Assembly: GCA_020830965.2 (NCBI GenBank)
Contig: JACCFC020000011.1
Location: forward strand, 57,356-121,355
Direction: 5' to 3'
Length of the DNA: 64,000 bases
DNA from: Neisseriaceae bacterium TC5R-5
Lineage (GTDB): Bacteria > Pseudomonadota > Gammaproteobacteria > Burkholderiales > Chromobacteriaceae
Below, piece by piece: positions 8,951-18,633 of this stretch. A program made the position numbers and the translations under genes. Each line of letters opens with the position of its first letter. Positions within the stretch are counted from its first letter, which is position 1. The notes below the pieces were generated by a model, which had not been told where the DNA came from, ran no database searches, and saw only the letters and a list, made by a program, of their open reading frames with translations.

Positions 8951-9883
8951 ATGGCCATTCTCGTTATCGCTGAACACGACAATCACAGCCTGAAAGCAGG
9001 CACGCTTAATACTATTACTGCCGCAGCACAACTGGGCGAAGTGCACCTGCTGGTTGCGGGGGATCAAGCCGGTGCGGCTGCCCAAGCGGCGCAAAAGGTC
9101 AGCGGCGTCAGCAAAGTTCTGCTGGCCGATGCGGCTCATTATGCGCATGGCCTGGCTGAAAACCTGACGCCGCTAGTGCTTGAGCTGGCTAAAAACTATA
9201 GCCATGTGCTGGCACCCGCCAGCTCCTTTGGTAAAAACCTGCTGCCACGTATCGCTGCCTTGCTGGATGTGGCACCGCTTTCTGACATCATCGCCATACA
9301 GTCTGCTGACACTTTTGTCCGTCCGATTTACGCCGGTAATGTGCTGGCCACGGTACAATCCAGTGACCCTATCAAGGTGATGACGGTGCGTACCACTGCG
9401 TTTGATGCCGCCGGGCAAGAAGGAGGGGCGTCACTGGAAAACATTGCTGCCAGCGCAGCTAGTTCCTTGGTTAGTTTTATCGGCCAGGAATTGACCAAGT
9501 CGGATCGCCCTGAGTTGGGGGCAGCTAAAGTGGTGATTTCCGGTGGGCGCGCCTTGGGCTCGGCTGAGCAATTCAAAGCCCTGCTGGAGCCGCTGGCCGA
9601 TAAGTTGGGCGCGGCGGTAGGTGCATCGCGTGCGGCGGTGGATGCCGGTTATGCGCCTAATGATTATCAAGTAGGACAGACCGGCAAAGTGGTGGCGCCG
9701 CAGCTTTATATCGCCATCGGTATCTCCGGTGCTATTCAGCATCTGGCCGGGATGAAAGATTCCAAGGTGATTGTGGCGATCAATAAAGATGAGGAAGCCC
9801 CTATCTTCCAGGTAGCCGATTATGGCCTGGTGGGTGATTTGTTCACGGTTATACCGGAACTATTAGCCGAATTGTCCAAGTAG
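8951..9883 (+). CDS. etfA: Electron transfer flavoprotein alpha subunit
   Basis: A 310-residue ETF alpha subunit with the N-terminal alpha/beta domain and the C-terminal FAD domain. Recognisable FAD-binding pieces are [50 protein letters not shown] and the signature [15 protein letters not shown] near the C terminus. It forms a heterodimer with EtfB. The ATG follows the etfB stop by three bases, so the pair is an operon and probably translationally coupled. Confidence 0.95.
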   Translation: MAILVIAEHDNHSLKAGTLNTITAAAQLGEVHLLVAGDQAGAAAQAAQKVSGVSKVLLADAAHYAHGLAENLTPLVLELAKNYSHVLAPASSFGKNLLPRIAALLDVAPLSDIIAIQSADTFVRPIYAGNVLATVQSSDPIKVMTVRTTAFDAAGQEGGASLENIAASAASSLVSFIGQELTKSDRPELGAAKVVISGGRALGSAEQFKALLEPLADKLGAAVGASRAAVDAGYAPNDYQVGQTGKVVAPQLYIAIGISGAIQHLAGMKDSKVIVAINKDEEAPIFQVADYGLVGDLFTVIPELLAELSK

Positions 9884-10204
9884 ACCCGTTGTCTCACGCT
9901 GCGTCGCCATCGGTGGCGCAGCTTTGGCCTTGCTAAGAGCCGCTCTTGCTATGGCCTTCAGTCCTGTTCGCGGCTTTCCTTCCTCTCTCACTACGCTGTT
10001 TCTATCTGCCCCCACTGTTAAATCGTCATCTTGTTATTGGTTCCATAACGTAAAGTCTGTAATATCTTGCGCATTCTATAAGAATACTAATTCTTGGCTT
10101 TTTTACTAAAGAGCATAATTCATGCTGAATTTGGTGGCGGCTACTTTGCCAAACGAGCATTTTTTATGTGTTTTCTAATCCGGTCTAATCCGATAGATAG
10201 TCTT
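9884..10204. other. Intergenic region etfA to tpsB
   Basis: No gene seen. It starts with a terminator-like hairpin (9898-9927) and becomes AT-rich toward tpsB, where the promoter of the secretion locus should lie. A 13-base match to the end of the dispersed repeat (taagagccgctct, 9933-9945) is too short to call a copy. Confidence 0.5.
9898..9927 (+). terminator. Probable terminator of etfBA
   Basis: The stem gctgcgtcgcc/ggtggcgcagc (11 bp with G-U pairs) is followed by CTTTGGCCTT. The T run is poor, so this is a moderate call based mainly on its position 15 bases after the etfA stop. Confidence 0.5.
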
Positions 10205-11929
10205 ATGATTCGCTTTTATCCTTCTTTGCTAATGTTTCCCAGCACACGGGCCGGCCTGCTCTGCCTGACGGTATTGGCCAGTTGTATCGCTAATCTCGGT
10301 CTGGCGGCGACCGTACCGCCAGAACAGCGTCCAGATGTTGGGCAAGTTCTGCGTGATATTGGTAATAGCCGCCCGCAACTGCAAGCTGCTCCCGCGCTGG
10401 ATCTGGAAGTGCCTGCCAAACCCACCCCCGCACCACAGGCTCCTGCCACTGACGGGCAGAACGGCGTACGGGTGCAAGGTTTCAAACTGAGTGGCACCAG
10501 CGTATTTAGCGAAGCCGTTTTGCTCGCCTTACTACAAGATTTGCATGGGCGCACCTTATCACTGGCCCAGTTGCAAGAAGCCACGCAACGTATTTCTTTG
10601 TATTACCAGCAACACGGTTATGTACTAAGCCGAGCGTATTTACCAGCACAGGAAATTGATGATGGCATCGTCCACATTGCCGTGCTGGAGGCGCGTTATG
10701 GTCAGATTGAAATAGAAAACCACTCACGTCTGTCCGATGCCAGCATGCAGCGTTTACTTGGCCGTCTTGAACCCGGCACGGTGATTGAGGCCAACCGTTT
10801 ACAGCAAACCTTATTGTTATTGAATGATGTTGCCGGCATTCAGCCCAAGTCGGTATTACGTGCAGGCACGCAAGCCGGGACCAGTGATCTGCTGGTACAG
10901 GCGGCAAGCAAACCTCTGCTGAGTGGTAGTGTAGATATAGATAACTATGGCGGAAAATATACCGGCAAAAACCGGTTGAATACTGCCTTGGCGGTCAGTA
11001 GCCCATTAGGCTTGGGTGATGAACTGCAACTACGTGGCCTGCTTAGTGATTATCGGCAGAACTACTATCTGCTCAGTTATGAGCTGCCGGTGAACCGCTG
11101 GTTTACTCGAGTGGGCGCGTCATACTCCAAAATGGCTTATCAACTAGGTAAAGATTTTGCTGATCTGGGGGCAGAAGGTAGTGCGCGTACCACCAGTGCA
11201 CATATCACTCAGCCCCTGCTGCGCAGCCGTACTCTTACGATTAATGCTCAACTGCAGTTCGATGATAAGCAGCTTAAAGACGATATCTCCTATTTCTCCA
11301 GCAACAATCACAAGCACTCCCGCTTATGGACGGCCAGCCTTAGCGGTAATGGACAGGATGGCTGGGGCGGAGGTGGCCTGAGTTACGGCACGCTTAGTTA
11401 TAGTAGCGGCGATCTGAATATCTCTGACTACAGCACGTATTTGAGCGATAGCCGTACTGCGCGCACCCAAGGCAGCTTCAGTAAAGTCAATCTCACCGCG
11501 CTACGTCTGCAAGCGCTGACACCTAAGCTCAGCCTGTACACACAACTGAGTGCGCAATGGGCATCGAAGAATCTGGATTCGTCAGAAAAGTTCAGCCTAG
11601 GCGGCGTGTATGGTGTGCGTGCTTACGCCTCTGGTGAGGCTAGCGGCGATCAGGGCTGGCTGGCCAATATGGAGCTACGTTACGCCTTAGCGCAGGCCTG
11701 GCAGTGGAAGGCCTTTGTTGATCACGGCGAAGTCAAAACTAATCTGCAGCCATGGACCAATGAGGCCAATACTCAGCGGCGCAGTGCCGTCGGTAGTGGC
11801 TTGAGCTGGTATGGCGATCAACGTCAGGTCGTGTTGCAACTGGCTTGGCGTTTGCATCATCCGGATGAGTCTGGCGGCAACCTGGAGAGCCAACCACGGC
11901 TGTGGGTACAGGCGACGCAACGTTTTTAA
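10205..11929 (+). CDS. TpsB outer-membrane transporter (ShlB/FhaC/HecB family)
   Basis: A two-partner secretion transporter of about 574 residues. From the start used here it has a signal peptide (LLCLTVLASCIANLGLAA), a Pro-rich linker, a POTRA_2 domain (about 85-165, VRVQGFKLSGTSVFSE), a second POTRA, and a 16-strand barrel ending in F. The loop-6 motif appears as GVYGVRAYASGEASGD. It would carry the TpsA exoproteins encoded just downstream across the outer membrane. The start is uncertain: ATG at 10166 is also in frame, and neither has a strong ribosome site. It is followed by repeat copy B and then two tpsA genes. Confidence 0.88.
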   Translation: MIRFYPSLLMFPSTRAGLLCLTVLASCIANLGLAATVPPEQRPDVGQVLRDIGNSRPQLQAAPALDLEVPAKPTPAPQAPATDGQNGVRVQGFKLSGTSVFSEAVLLALLQDLHGRTLSLAQLQEATQRISLYYQQHGYVLSRAYLPAQEIDDGIVHIAVLEARYGQIEIENHSRLSDASMQRLLGRLEPGTVIEANRLQQTLLLLNDVAGIQPKSVLRAGTQAGTSDLLVQAASKPLLSGSVDIDNYGGKYTGKNRLNTALAVSSPLGLGDELQLRGLLSDYRQNYYLLSYELPVNRWFTRVGASYSKMAYQLGKDFADLGAEGSARTTSAHITQPLLRSRTLTINAQLQFDDKQLKDDISYFSSNNHKHSRLWTASLSGNGQDGWGGGGLSYGTLSYSSGDLNISDYSTYLSDSRTARTQGSFSKVNLTALRLQALTPKLSLYTQLSAQWASKNLDSSEKFSLGGVYGVRAYASGEASGDQGWLANMELRYALAQAWQWKAFVDHGEVKTNLQPWTNEANTQRRSAVGSGLSWYGDQRQVVLQLAWRLHHPDESGGNLESQPRLWVQATQRF

Positions 11930-12317
11930 ATGTTTAACTGGATAGCTGAGGTTAAGAACCGCTAACAAGACCTCGAAGAGTCCCTGAGCCGAGACGCGCC
12001 GATGCAGACAGTACCAGTAGTACGGCAAGGAGGCGCAACGCTGGATCAGGGGGGTTGTTAGCGACTCGAAGAGGCCCCACGATTCTGCGAGAAGCTCTTT
12101 GTGATAAATAAATACTATCCAAATAAGAAATAAATTTTAATGTCATTACATTTTTATGTAAAAAAATAAAATGGCATTTTTTATTGGAATTTGTTAAAAC
12201 ATACACCAGCAGATACGTAGATAAACTTATTACCAACTATTCCAATAGAATTAAATGTTGCCAGTAAGTATCGTGCCTGTCTGCATTTTGACAATCAATT
12301 TATGCAAAGAGCTTTTT
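11930..12317. other. Intergenic region tpsB to tpsA1
   Basis: It holds repeat copy B (11953-12070), then about 240 bp of strongly AT-rich DNA. No gene is supported. The AT-rich part likely holds a promoter for the first exoprotein gene, so the two partners may be expressed separately. Confidence 0.5.
11953..12070 (-). repeat. Dispersed palindromic repeat, copy B (full length, reverse)
   Basis: About 118 bp: TAA-GAACCGCTAACAAGACC at the left, GGTTGTTAGCGACTC-GAA at the right. The right flank reads GAA instead of TAA. The interior words CCAGTAGTACGGCAAGGAGG and CAACGCTGGATCAG match copy F and are the inverse of copies A and E. Confidence 0.85.
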
Positions 12318-15263
12318 ATGAATAAGATTTTCAGTCTGATTTGGAATACCTCAATAGGTGGCTGGGTAGTTGCCAGCGAGCATAGTCGTCGTCACGGCAA
12401 AACCGGTAGTGGTAGTCGTGGGGCCTTAGCATTATTGGCAGGGACGTTGTTGAGTGGGGCCGTCTATGCGGCCGACCTGCCAACAGGGGGCAGTATCAAA
12501 TTAGGTAGCGGCAGCATTAGCCAGCCCAATAGCCAGCAACTGAACATTCAGCAAAGTACCAGCAAGTTAGCCATTGATTGGCAAAGTTTTGATGTGGGGG
12601 CCGATAGTAAAGTCACCTTCCAACAGCCCAATAGCAGCGCTATTGCACTGAACCGGGTAGTGGGTACAAATGGCTCGCAAATTTTGGGACAGCTGACATC
12701 CAATGGGCGAGTGTTTCTGGTTAACCCCAATGGCGTCTTGTTTGGCAGTAATGCACAAGTGAATGTGGGTGGTTTAATTGCCTCCACCTTGGATTTGAGT
12801 GTGACAGACTTTGCCAGCAACCGATTTCGCTTCCAGGGCGGCGATGCGCCGGCCAGTGTGGTAAATGACGGAACGATTACGGCCAATGGCGGGGCAGTGG
12901 CTTTGCTAGGTGGCAAGGTAAGCAATCAGGGTTATATCCAGGCTAATCTGGGTAGCGTGACACTGGCGGCAGGCAAAGCAATCACAGTGGATTTTGCTGG
13001 CGATGGTCTGCTGAATGTCCAGTTGACCAGTGCCGCCAGCAATGCGCTGGTGTACAACGATGGATTATTGCAGGCAACCGGTGGTCAGGTAGTGCTGGCC
13101 GCGCAAAACAGTAATGCCCTCTTGGGTACTGTCGTCAATAACCAAGGTGCAATAGAGGCACTGAGCCTGGCGAACCAGACTGGCAAAATCATTCTCAGTG
13201 GTGGTAGCCAGGGTACGGTGCAAGTGGATGGTTGGTTAAGCAGCAGTGGTGCCGGTAACGCCAATGCCGGCGATATCCGTATTCAGGGCCAGAACATCAA
13301 TCTGAACGCACAATTGGATAACAATAACTACAGTGCTGGCAATGGTGGGACAGTGCAGGTCGTTGCAGATAAGCTGCTGCAATTCAATGGACAAATTGAT
13401 GTCAGCAGCAGCAATGGCCTGGGTGGTAGCGTTATCACCCGTGGTGGGCAACTGCAAGTAGGTAGTAATGCTGGTGTGGATGCACGTAGCAGCGGTGATC
13501 AAAACGGCAGTTGGCAACTAGCAGCCGATCAGCTTACTGTGGGCACCGCTGGTGGTGAGCTAAGTGCGGCGTTTATTAGCAATAGTCTGCGTACCAGCAA
13601 TATTGAATTGCTTAGCCAAAAAGGCGATCTGAACCTGAATAGCGATATCAGCTGGAGCACGGTGAACAATCAGCTGACGCTCAGCGCACAAAACAATGTG
13701 CTGCTCAATGCCAATCTACGGGCTAGCGGTCGCAACGCGGGTATCGCCTTTAATACCGGTGCCAGTGGTGATTACAAATTGGCACAGGGTAAGAGTGTCA
13801 CGCTATCCGGTTCGGGCGCACGTTTTGCACTGAATGGCGACGCGTACACTGTGGTACAGAACGTCGATCAGTTGCAAGCCATTGAACAGAACCTGAGTGG
13901 CCGCTATGTGCTGGGCAATGCTATTGATGCCAGCGCTACAGCTAACTGGAATGGCGGCCAGGGCTTCCGGTCACTAGGTCAAAGCGGCTCGCCAGGTGAT
14001 GTTGTTTTCTCCGGTGTGTTCAGCGGTCTAGGCAACACGGTGAATAATTTGTCCATTCACACCGCCGATGTGTACAACGTCGGCCTGTTCGGTGTTTCGT
14101 CAGGCCATATCCGTAATGTGGGCGTGCTGAACAGCGATATTGTCGGTAGTGCTTTGAATAATGGCAAAGCCTGGTATGTCGGCGGAGTCATTGGTCGAAA
14201 CAAGGGCTTGGTTGAGAATGTGTATAGCAGCGGCCAGGTGGCTACTGACTACATACAGCAGCAACTGGGTGGTTTGATTGGCTACAATGAGGGCACGGTG
14301 CGTAATAGCTACTCCTCTAGTACCGTCCTATCAAAGTGGTCTGACCATGGCGGTGTCGGTTCTGTTGGCGGTTTGGTAGGGAATAACGCTGGAGTCATCA
14401 GCGATGCCTATGCTACCGGCGCGGTAGTCGGTTTTGGCTTTTTGGGCGGCCTGGTCGGTTATAACGGCGTTTCGGCCAAGCTGGTTAACACCTATGCCAC
14501 CGGGTATGTCAATTCGAGTTTCCGGGCAGGTGGGCTAGTGGGGCAAAACGACGGCGCTATCGAGTCTAGCTATGCTACTGGTCAAGTTCAGGGGGAGTCT
14601 GATACCGGGGGTCTGGTAGGGTCGAACGGTATTAAAGCCACCATTACCAATACCTATGCCACGGGCAAGGTTGTACACGCTGGCTATTATAGCGGTGCTG
14701 GTGGCCTGGTCGGTGACAATCAGGGCCAGATTAGCTTTAGCTATGCCACCGGCGATGTTAACGGCTATGTTGACGATAACGTTGGCGGTTTGGTCGGCGC
14801 CAACGCCGGCACGCTGAATACGACTTCTGCTTCTGGTAATGTGACCGCGGGAGGCCATCAGGGAGGCTACACCTACGGTGGTAGTGCTGGTGGCTTGGTA
14901 GGTAACAACTATGTCTATGGGGATCACCTTGCTTTTGTTGACGGCAAGTGGATATATGCAGTGACGGTGGGCTCTATTAACAACTCCTCTGCCAGTGGTA
15001 CGGTGCTAGGGAAGACCGGCTATGTGGCTGGGGGCTTAGTGGGCCGAAACGTCGGTTCAATTAATGCTTCAATCGCCAGCGGCGCGGTTACCGGTATTGG
15101 CTCCCCCACGTTGGGTAGCCTGATTGGTAGTAATTATCAGAGATGGGAAAATAGCGAGCTTGGTAGCGGAAGCAGCAGCGTTACCCAGTCCTCCTCTTCT
15201 AGTACCGTAAATGGCAATCAAGGCCCGCAGATTGGTCTGAGTCAAGATGCTTTAATATGGTAA
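12318..15263 (+). CDS. TpsA exoprotein 1, filamentous-haemagglutinin type with GLUG repeats
   Basis: A 981-residue secreted adhesin-like protein. The start at 12318 gives the extended signal peptide region (MNKIFSLIWNTSIGGWVVAS) followed by a hydrophobic core and cleavage near VYA-AD at about 51. The TPS domain follows (about 52-300), with NSQQLNIQQ at 71 and NPNG at 136-139; it is the part recognised by the TpsB POTRA domains. The middle is a low-charge beta-helix rich in N, G, S and Q. From about residue 590 come irregular GLUG-type repeats (GGLVG...YATG...V). It should form a long beta-solenoid on or released from the cell surface, acting in adhesion or biofilm. AAAGAG precedes the ATG. 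Confidence 0.88.
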   Translation: MNKIFSLIWNTSIGGWVVASEHSRRHGKTGSGSRGALALLAGTLLSGAVYAADLPTGGSIKLGSGSISQPNSQQLNIQQSTSKLAIDWQSFDVGADSKVTFQQPNSSAIALNRVVGTNGSQILGQLTSNGRVFLVNPNGVLFGSNAQVNVGGLIASTLDLSVTDFASNRFRFQGGDAPASVVNDGTITANGGAVALLGGKVSNQGYIQANLGSVTLAAGKAITVDFAGDGLLNVQLTSAASNALVYNDGLLQATGGQVVLAAQNSNALLGTVVNNQGAIEALSLANQTGKIILSGGSQGTVQVDGWLSSSGAGNANAGDIRIQGQNINLNAQLDNNNYSAGNGGTVQVVADKLLQFNGQIDVSSSNGLGGSVITRGGQLQVGSNAGVDARSSGDQNGSWQLAADQLTVGTAGGELSAAFISNSLRTSNIELLSQKGDLNLNSDISWSTVNNQLTLSAQNNVLLNANLRASGRNAGIAFNTGASGDYKLAQGKSVTLSGSGARFALNGDAYTVVQNVDQLQAIEQNLSGRYVLGNAIDASATANWNGGQGFRSLGQSGSPGDVVFSGVFSGLGNTVNNLSIHTADVYNVGLFGVSSGHIRNVGVLNSDIVGSALNNGKAWYVGGVIGRNKGLVENVYSSGQVATDYIQQQLGGLIGYNEGTVRNSYSSSTVLSKWSDHGGVGSVGGLVGNNAGVISDAYATGAVVGFGFLGGLVGYNGVSAKLVNTYATGYVNSSFRAGGLVGQNDGAIESSYATGQVQGESDTGGLVGSNGIKATITNTYATGKVVHAGYYSGAGGLVGDNQGQISFSYATGDVNGYVDDNVGGLVGANAGTLNTTSASGNVTAGGHQGGYTYGGSAGGLVGNNYVYGDHLAFVDGKWIYAVTVGSINNSSASGTVLGKTGYVAGGLVGRNVGSINASIASGAVTGIGSPTLGSLIGSNYQRWENSELGSGSSSVTQSSSSSTVNGNQGPQIGLSQDALIW

Positions 15264-15318
15264 ACAAAGGCCATTAATTGGCTTGAGAGAAACGGATAAT
15301 CATCCCTCTCTTTCAGCG

Positions 15319-15352
15319 ACACCCGCCCGACTATGTCTGGCGGGTGTTTTTT
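15319..15352 (+). terminator. Rho-independent terminator after tpsA1
   Basis: The stem acacccgcc/ggcgggtgt with an 11-base loop is followed by TTTTTATT. It separates the two tpsA genes into separate transcripts. Confidence 0.9.
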
Positions 15353-15540
15353 ATTAGTAGCCACTCATCAAGCCACAGTGACAGTACTTTTCTCTCTTGT
15401 TGTCGTGTTATTGAAAAATTTATGCCAAAGGGTTAATTTATTAACTTCAAGGCCTTATGGTGATTTTTCTGCGATAGCGCCTTGAAATCACCGCTATTTA
15501 CGGTGATTAGCGCCTGACTAAACCTCAAGGGAGAACAAGT

Positions 15541-18366
15541 ATGAATAAGGTTTCTAATCTGATCTGGAGTGCAGCAATAGAGGGCTGGGCCGTTGCCTGT
15601 GAATACCGTCTTGGTCGTGACAAGCTTAGTAGTGCTTGTCGTCGTGAGCTGGCCTTATTGGCCGCTATGACGGTAAGCAGCACAGCCTTGGCGGCCGAGT
15701 TACCCACTGGGGGCAGTATCAAACTGGGCAGCGGCAGTATTGACCCTGTCGTTAACCAACAGCTCAATGTGCAACAAAGTAGCAGCAAACTGGCTATCGA
15801 CTGGCAAAGTTTTGATATTGGCGTCGGTAAGCAAGTTAACTTTCAGCAGCCAGATAGCCGTGCGATTGCATTAAATCGAGTGGTTGGCACTAACGGTTCG
15901 CAAATTCTGGGGCAGTTGAATGCCAATGGCCGTGTATTTCTGATCAATCCGAATGGTGTGCTATTTGGCAGTAATGCGCGGGTGAATGTGGGCAGCCTGA
16001 TCACGTCGACACTGGATGTAAGCGTCGCTGATTTTGCTGCAGGCAACTACCACTTTCAGGGCAACGATAAGCCAACTGCAACGACGAATCAGGGCATGAT
16101 TACTGCCGATGGTGGCGCGGTCGTTTTATTGGGCGGCCAAGTCAGTAATCAAGGCATCATTCAGGCTAATCTGGGCAGCGTGACACTGGCGGCAGCCAAG
16201 GTAATTACCCTGGATTTTGCTGGTGATGGCCTGCTCAATGTGCGATTAAGCACGGCAGCCAGTAATGCGCTGGCTCAAAACAGTGGTTTGCTCCGAGCCA
16301 ATGGCGGTCAGGTACAACTAGCGGCACAAACGAGTCATAGTTTGCTCAATACGGCCGTTAATAATCAGGGCATGATAGAAGCACAAAGCCTGCATAATCA
16401 GGCCGGCAAGATTGTGCTTGATGGGGGCAGTCAGGGCCTGGTACAGGTTAATGGCCGCTTGGTCAGTAGTAGTCACGACCATGCCAAAGGTGGCGACATC
16501 AGTATTCGTGGCCAAAACATTCAGCTAAATGCCCTGCTTGATAGCCACAGCGTTAACGATGCCGGTCAGGTGCAGGTACAAGCCGACCAACTGCTGCAAC
16601 TAAACGCACCGATTAATAGCACGAGCTTTCGCGGGCATGGCGGCAGCGTTGTCACCACCGGTCAGCAAGTGCAAATAGGCAGCAATACTCTCGTCGATAC
16701 GCGTGGCAGCGAAACAGGCAACTGGCAACTGGTGGCCGATCAACTGAATATCGACAACCTCGCCCAGGCCAATACCCTGGCCAGAAATTTAGACATCACT
16801 CATCTTGAGCTGCACAGCCGTCATGGCGACTTAGCGGTGAATAGCGACATCAACTGGCATAGCGCTAACCAGCTCACTCTCAGCGCGCAAAACAATGTGC
16901 GGTTAAATGCCAACTTGATCGCCACCGGCAGAGGTGCCGCTATCGCATTTAACCATGGCAGCAATGGTGACTATGTGCTGGCGCAAGACAAGAAAGTGAC
17001 GCTATCCGGTCAGGATGCACGCTTCTCGCTGAATGGTGAAGCGTATACGGTTATCCATAACATTAATCAGCTACAGGCAATGGAAAACCAACTGAATGGC
17101 CGCTATGTATTAGGAAATACTATTGATGCTAGCGTCGCCACACAGTGGAATCAGGCGCTGGGCTTTAGGCCGGTAGGCAATAACACGAGTGCATTCAGCG
17201 GGGTGTTCTCCGGGCTGGGCAATACCATTAATCAACTGCTTGTTAATCAGGATAATCAGGGCTATGCCGGTTTGTTTGGCTTCACAAATGGGGCCCTGCT
17301 GCGCAATATCAGCCTGATCGAATTTAGCTCACAAAACACGGCGGGCCGGGCTAGTGGCAGCCTGGTGGGATGGTTGCAAAACGGGCGAGTACAGGTAGCC
17401 TACGTTAATGGCGCTAAGCTCAGTGGCGATGTGAATGTTGGTGGCTTGATTGGCTATAGCGAGCACTCAACCATTACGCAAAGCTATGCCAGTGTTGAGG
17501 TGAATGGCCGCAACACGGTCGGCGGGCTGATAGGCGCCAGTGATCACTCCATTGTCAGCCAGGCTCATGCCAGCGGCACGGTTAGCGGCGCTTATTTGCT
17601 TGGCGGGCTGATTGGTTACAGTGATAGCTCAACACTTCGTGATGTCTATGCCAACGCTAACGTTAGTGGCACTGATCGGTATAGCGGCGGGTTGATCGGC
17701 AGCGACTCATCATCCAACATCATGCGAGCCTATGCCAGCGGTCAGGTTAGTGGCCGTAGCGCTGTTGGTGGGCTGATTGGCGCCACTACCAGCTCAACCC
17801 TCAGTGATGTGCATGCTAGTGCTACGGTGCATGGCAGTGGTTTGCTTGGCGGCTTGATTGGGCAAGCATACTGGAGTGAGATCAAGCATAGCCACGCTAG
17901 CGGTAACATTAGCGGTGGCAATACTGTCGGTGGATTAATTGGCGAAAGTGACGGCTCAACGATGAGTGATGTCTATGCTAACGGTACGGTCAGTGCTAAC
18001 AATTACGTTGGCGGACTGATCGGCAACGCCCTGCAATCCAATATCACTCAGGCCTACAGCAGCGGTCAGGTCAGTGGTCGTAGCATTGTCGGAGGCCTGA
18101 TTGGCTATAGCGAAAACTCAAACCTCAATAAGGTCTATGCCAACAGTGCGGTAAGCGGGAATAACGGGGTGGGTGGACTGATTGGCTGGGCCAGCTCCGT
18201 GTCCAGTATTACGCAAGGCTATGCCAATGGTGATGTAGTCAGCCGCGATGCTGGCGGCGCCTTGATCGGTTGGGCTTCTATGGATACCAACAGGACTGAT
18301 GCCTACGGCTCCGGCTTGGTAAATGGTCAGGATGGCGACCAAGTAGGGCAATGGAACGAAGACTAA
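15541..18366 (+). CDS. TpsA exoprotein 2, paralogue with regular 27-residue GLUG repeats
   Basis: A 941-residue paralogue of the preceding exoprotein. It has the same extended signal peptide (MNKVSNLIWSAAIEGWAVAC), cleavage near LAA-EL, the TPS domain with NPNGVLFG, and a similar beta-helix up to about residue 590. The C-terminal third differs: residues 634-905 are ten nearly exact 27-residue GLUG units (GGLIG...YASG.VSG). There is no transporter gene of its own, so it presumably shares TpsB at 10205. GGGAGAA precedes the ATG. Its stop codon TAA coincides with the left flank of repeat copy C. The C-terminal end is short and has no toxin-like domain, which argues for an adhesin rather than a contact-dependent toxin. 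Confidence 0.88.
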   Translation: MNKVSNLIWSAAIEGWAVACEYRLGRDKLSSACRRELALLAAMTVSSTALAAELPTGGSIKLGSGSIDPVVNQQLNVQQSSSKLAIDWQSFDIGVGKQVNFQQPDSRAIALNRVVGTNGSQILGQLNANGRVFLINPNGVLFGSNARVNVGSLITSTLDVSVADFAAGNYHFQGNDKPTATTNQGMITADGGAVVLLGGQVSNQGIIQANLGSVTLAAAKVITLDFAGDGLLNVRLSTAASNALAQNSGLLRANGGQVQLAAQTSHSLLNTAVNNQGMIEAQSLHNQAGKIVLDGGSQGLVQVNGRLVSSSHDHAKGGDISIRGQNIQLNALLDSHSVNDAGQVQVQADQLLQLNAPINSTSFRGHGGSVVTTGQQVQIGSNTLVDTRGSETGNWQLVADQLNIDNLAQANTLARNLDITHLELHSRHGDLAVNSDINWHSANQLTLSAQNNVRLNANLIATGRGAAIAFNHGSNGDYVLAQDKKVTLSGQDARFSLNGEAYTVIHNINQLQAMENQLNGRYVLGNTIDASVATQWNQALGFRPVGNNTSAFSGVFSGLGNTINQLLVNQDNQGYAGLFGFTNGALLRNISLIEFSSQNTAGRASGSLVGWLQNGRVQVAYVNGAKLSGDVNVGGLIGYSEHSTITQSYASVEVNGRNTVGGLIGASDHSIVSQAHASGTVSGAYLLGGLIGYSDSSTLRDVYANANVSGTDRYSGGLIGSDSSSNIMRAYASGQVSGRSAVGGLIGATTSSTLSDVHASATVHGSGLLGGLIGQAYWSEIKHSHASGNISGGNTVGGLIGESDGSTMSDVYANGTVSANNYVGGLIGNALQSNITQAYSSGQVSGRSIVGGLIGYSENSNLNKVYANSAVSGNNGVGGLIGWASSVSSITQGYANGDVVSRDAGGALIGWASMDTNRTDAYGSGLVNGQDGDQVGQWNED
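17440..18255 (+). repeat. 81-bp tandem coding repeats (GLUG units) in tpsA2
   Basis: Ten units of 27 codons (two of 28), each beginning GGLIG. Consecutive units alternate between an ITQ-YAS type and an LSDV-YAN type, so the array is better described as five 54-codon dimers. DNA identity between units is only moderate, meaning the array is not freshly expanded. Confidence 0.85.
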
Positions 18367-18459
18367 AAACTCCGCAACAAGTTACCACAGACGCAGACAG
18401 TACCAAGAGTACGGCAGGGAAGCGCAATGCTGGATCAGCGGGATTATTAGCGACTCTAA
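18364..18459 (-). repeat. Dispersed palindromic repeat, copy C (degenerate, reverse)
   Basis: About 96 bp. The right end (GGATTATTAGCGACTC-TAA) and the interior (CGCAGACAGTACCAAGAGT, GCAATGCTGGATCAG) are clear. The left inverted end is decayed. Its left TAA is the stop codon of tpsA2. Confidence 0.75.
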
Positions 18460-18463
18460 GCAT

Positions 18464-18492
18464 GCCAGCCGGACAATAGGCTGGCTTTTTTT
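18464..18492 (+). terminator. Rho-independent terminator after tpsA2
   Basis: The perfect stem gccagcc/ggctggc with an 8-base loop and seven T residues directly follows repeat copy C, so the repeat became part of the 3' untranslated region. Confidence 0.9.
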
Positions 18493-18633
18493 ACTGGGGG
18501 TTCACTCGCTCCTCCAAGCCAGATAGACTGGGCCTCATCCGCGTCCACAAGAAGAGCAAATCATGCAACAGCAGGTCTTTTCTCACCCTGTCCCGTCCAT
18601 AAACCACCTTCCGTTGCCAGCTAGGAAACAGCC

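Noticed and set aside
8342..9148. Leftward 268-codon open frame across etfB and etfA
   Set aside because: It lies antisense to two certain genes and its composition follows their codon pattern.
9933..9945. Possible eighth copy of the dispersed repeat
   Set aside because: Only 13 bases resemble the terminal repeat, with no interior sequence or second end.
10094..10204. Longer start for TpsB at 10094
   Set aside because: The added residues lack a signal-peptide character and the first ATG-like codon has no ribosome site; a start at 10205 or 10166 fits better.
16500..18366. C-terminal toxin (CdiA-type) in the TpsA proteins
   Set aside because: The proteins end in GLUG repeats with a very short tail, there is no VENN-type motif, and no immunity gene follows.
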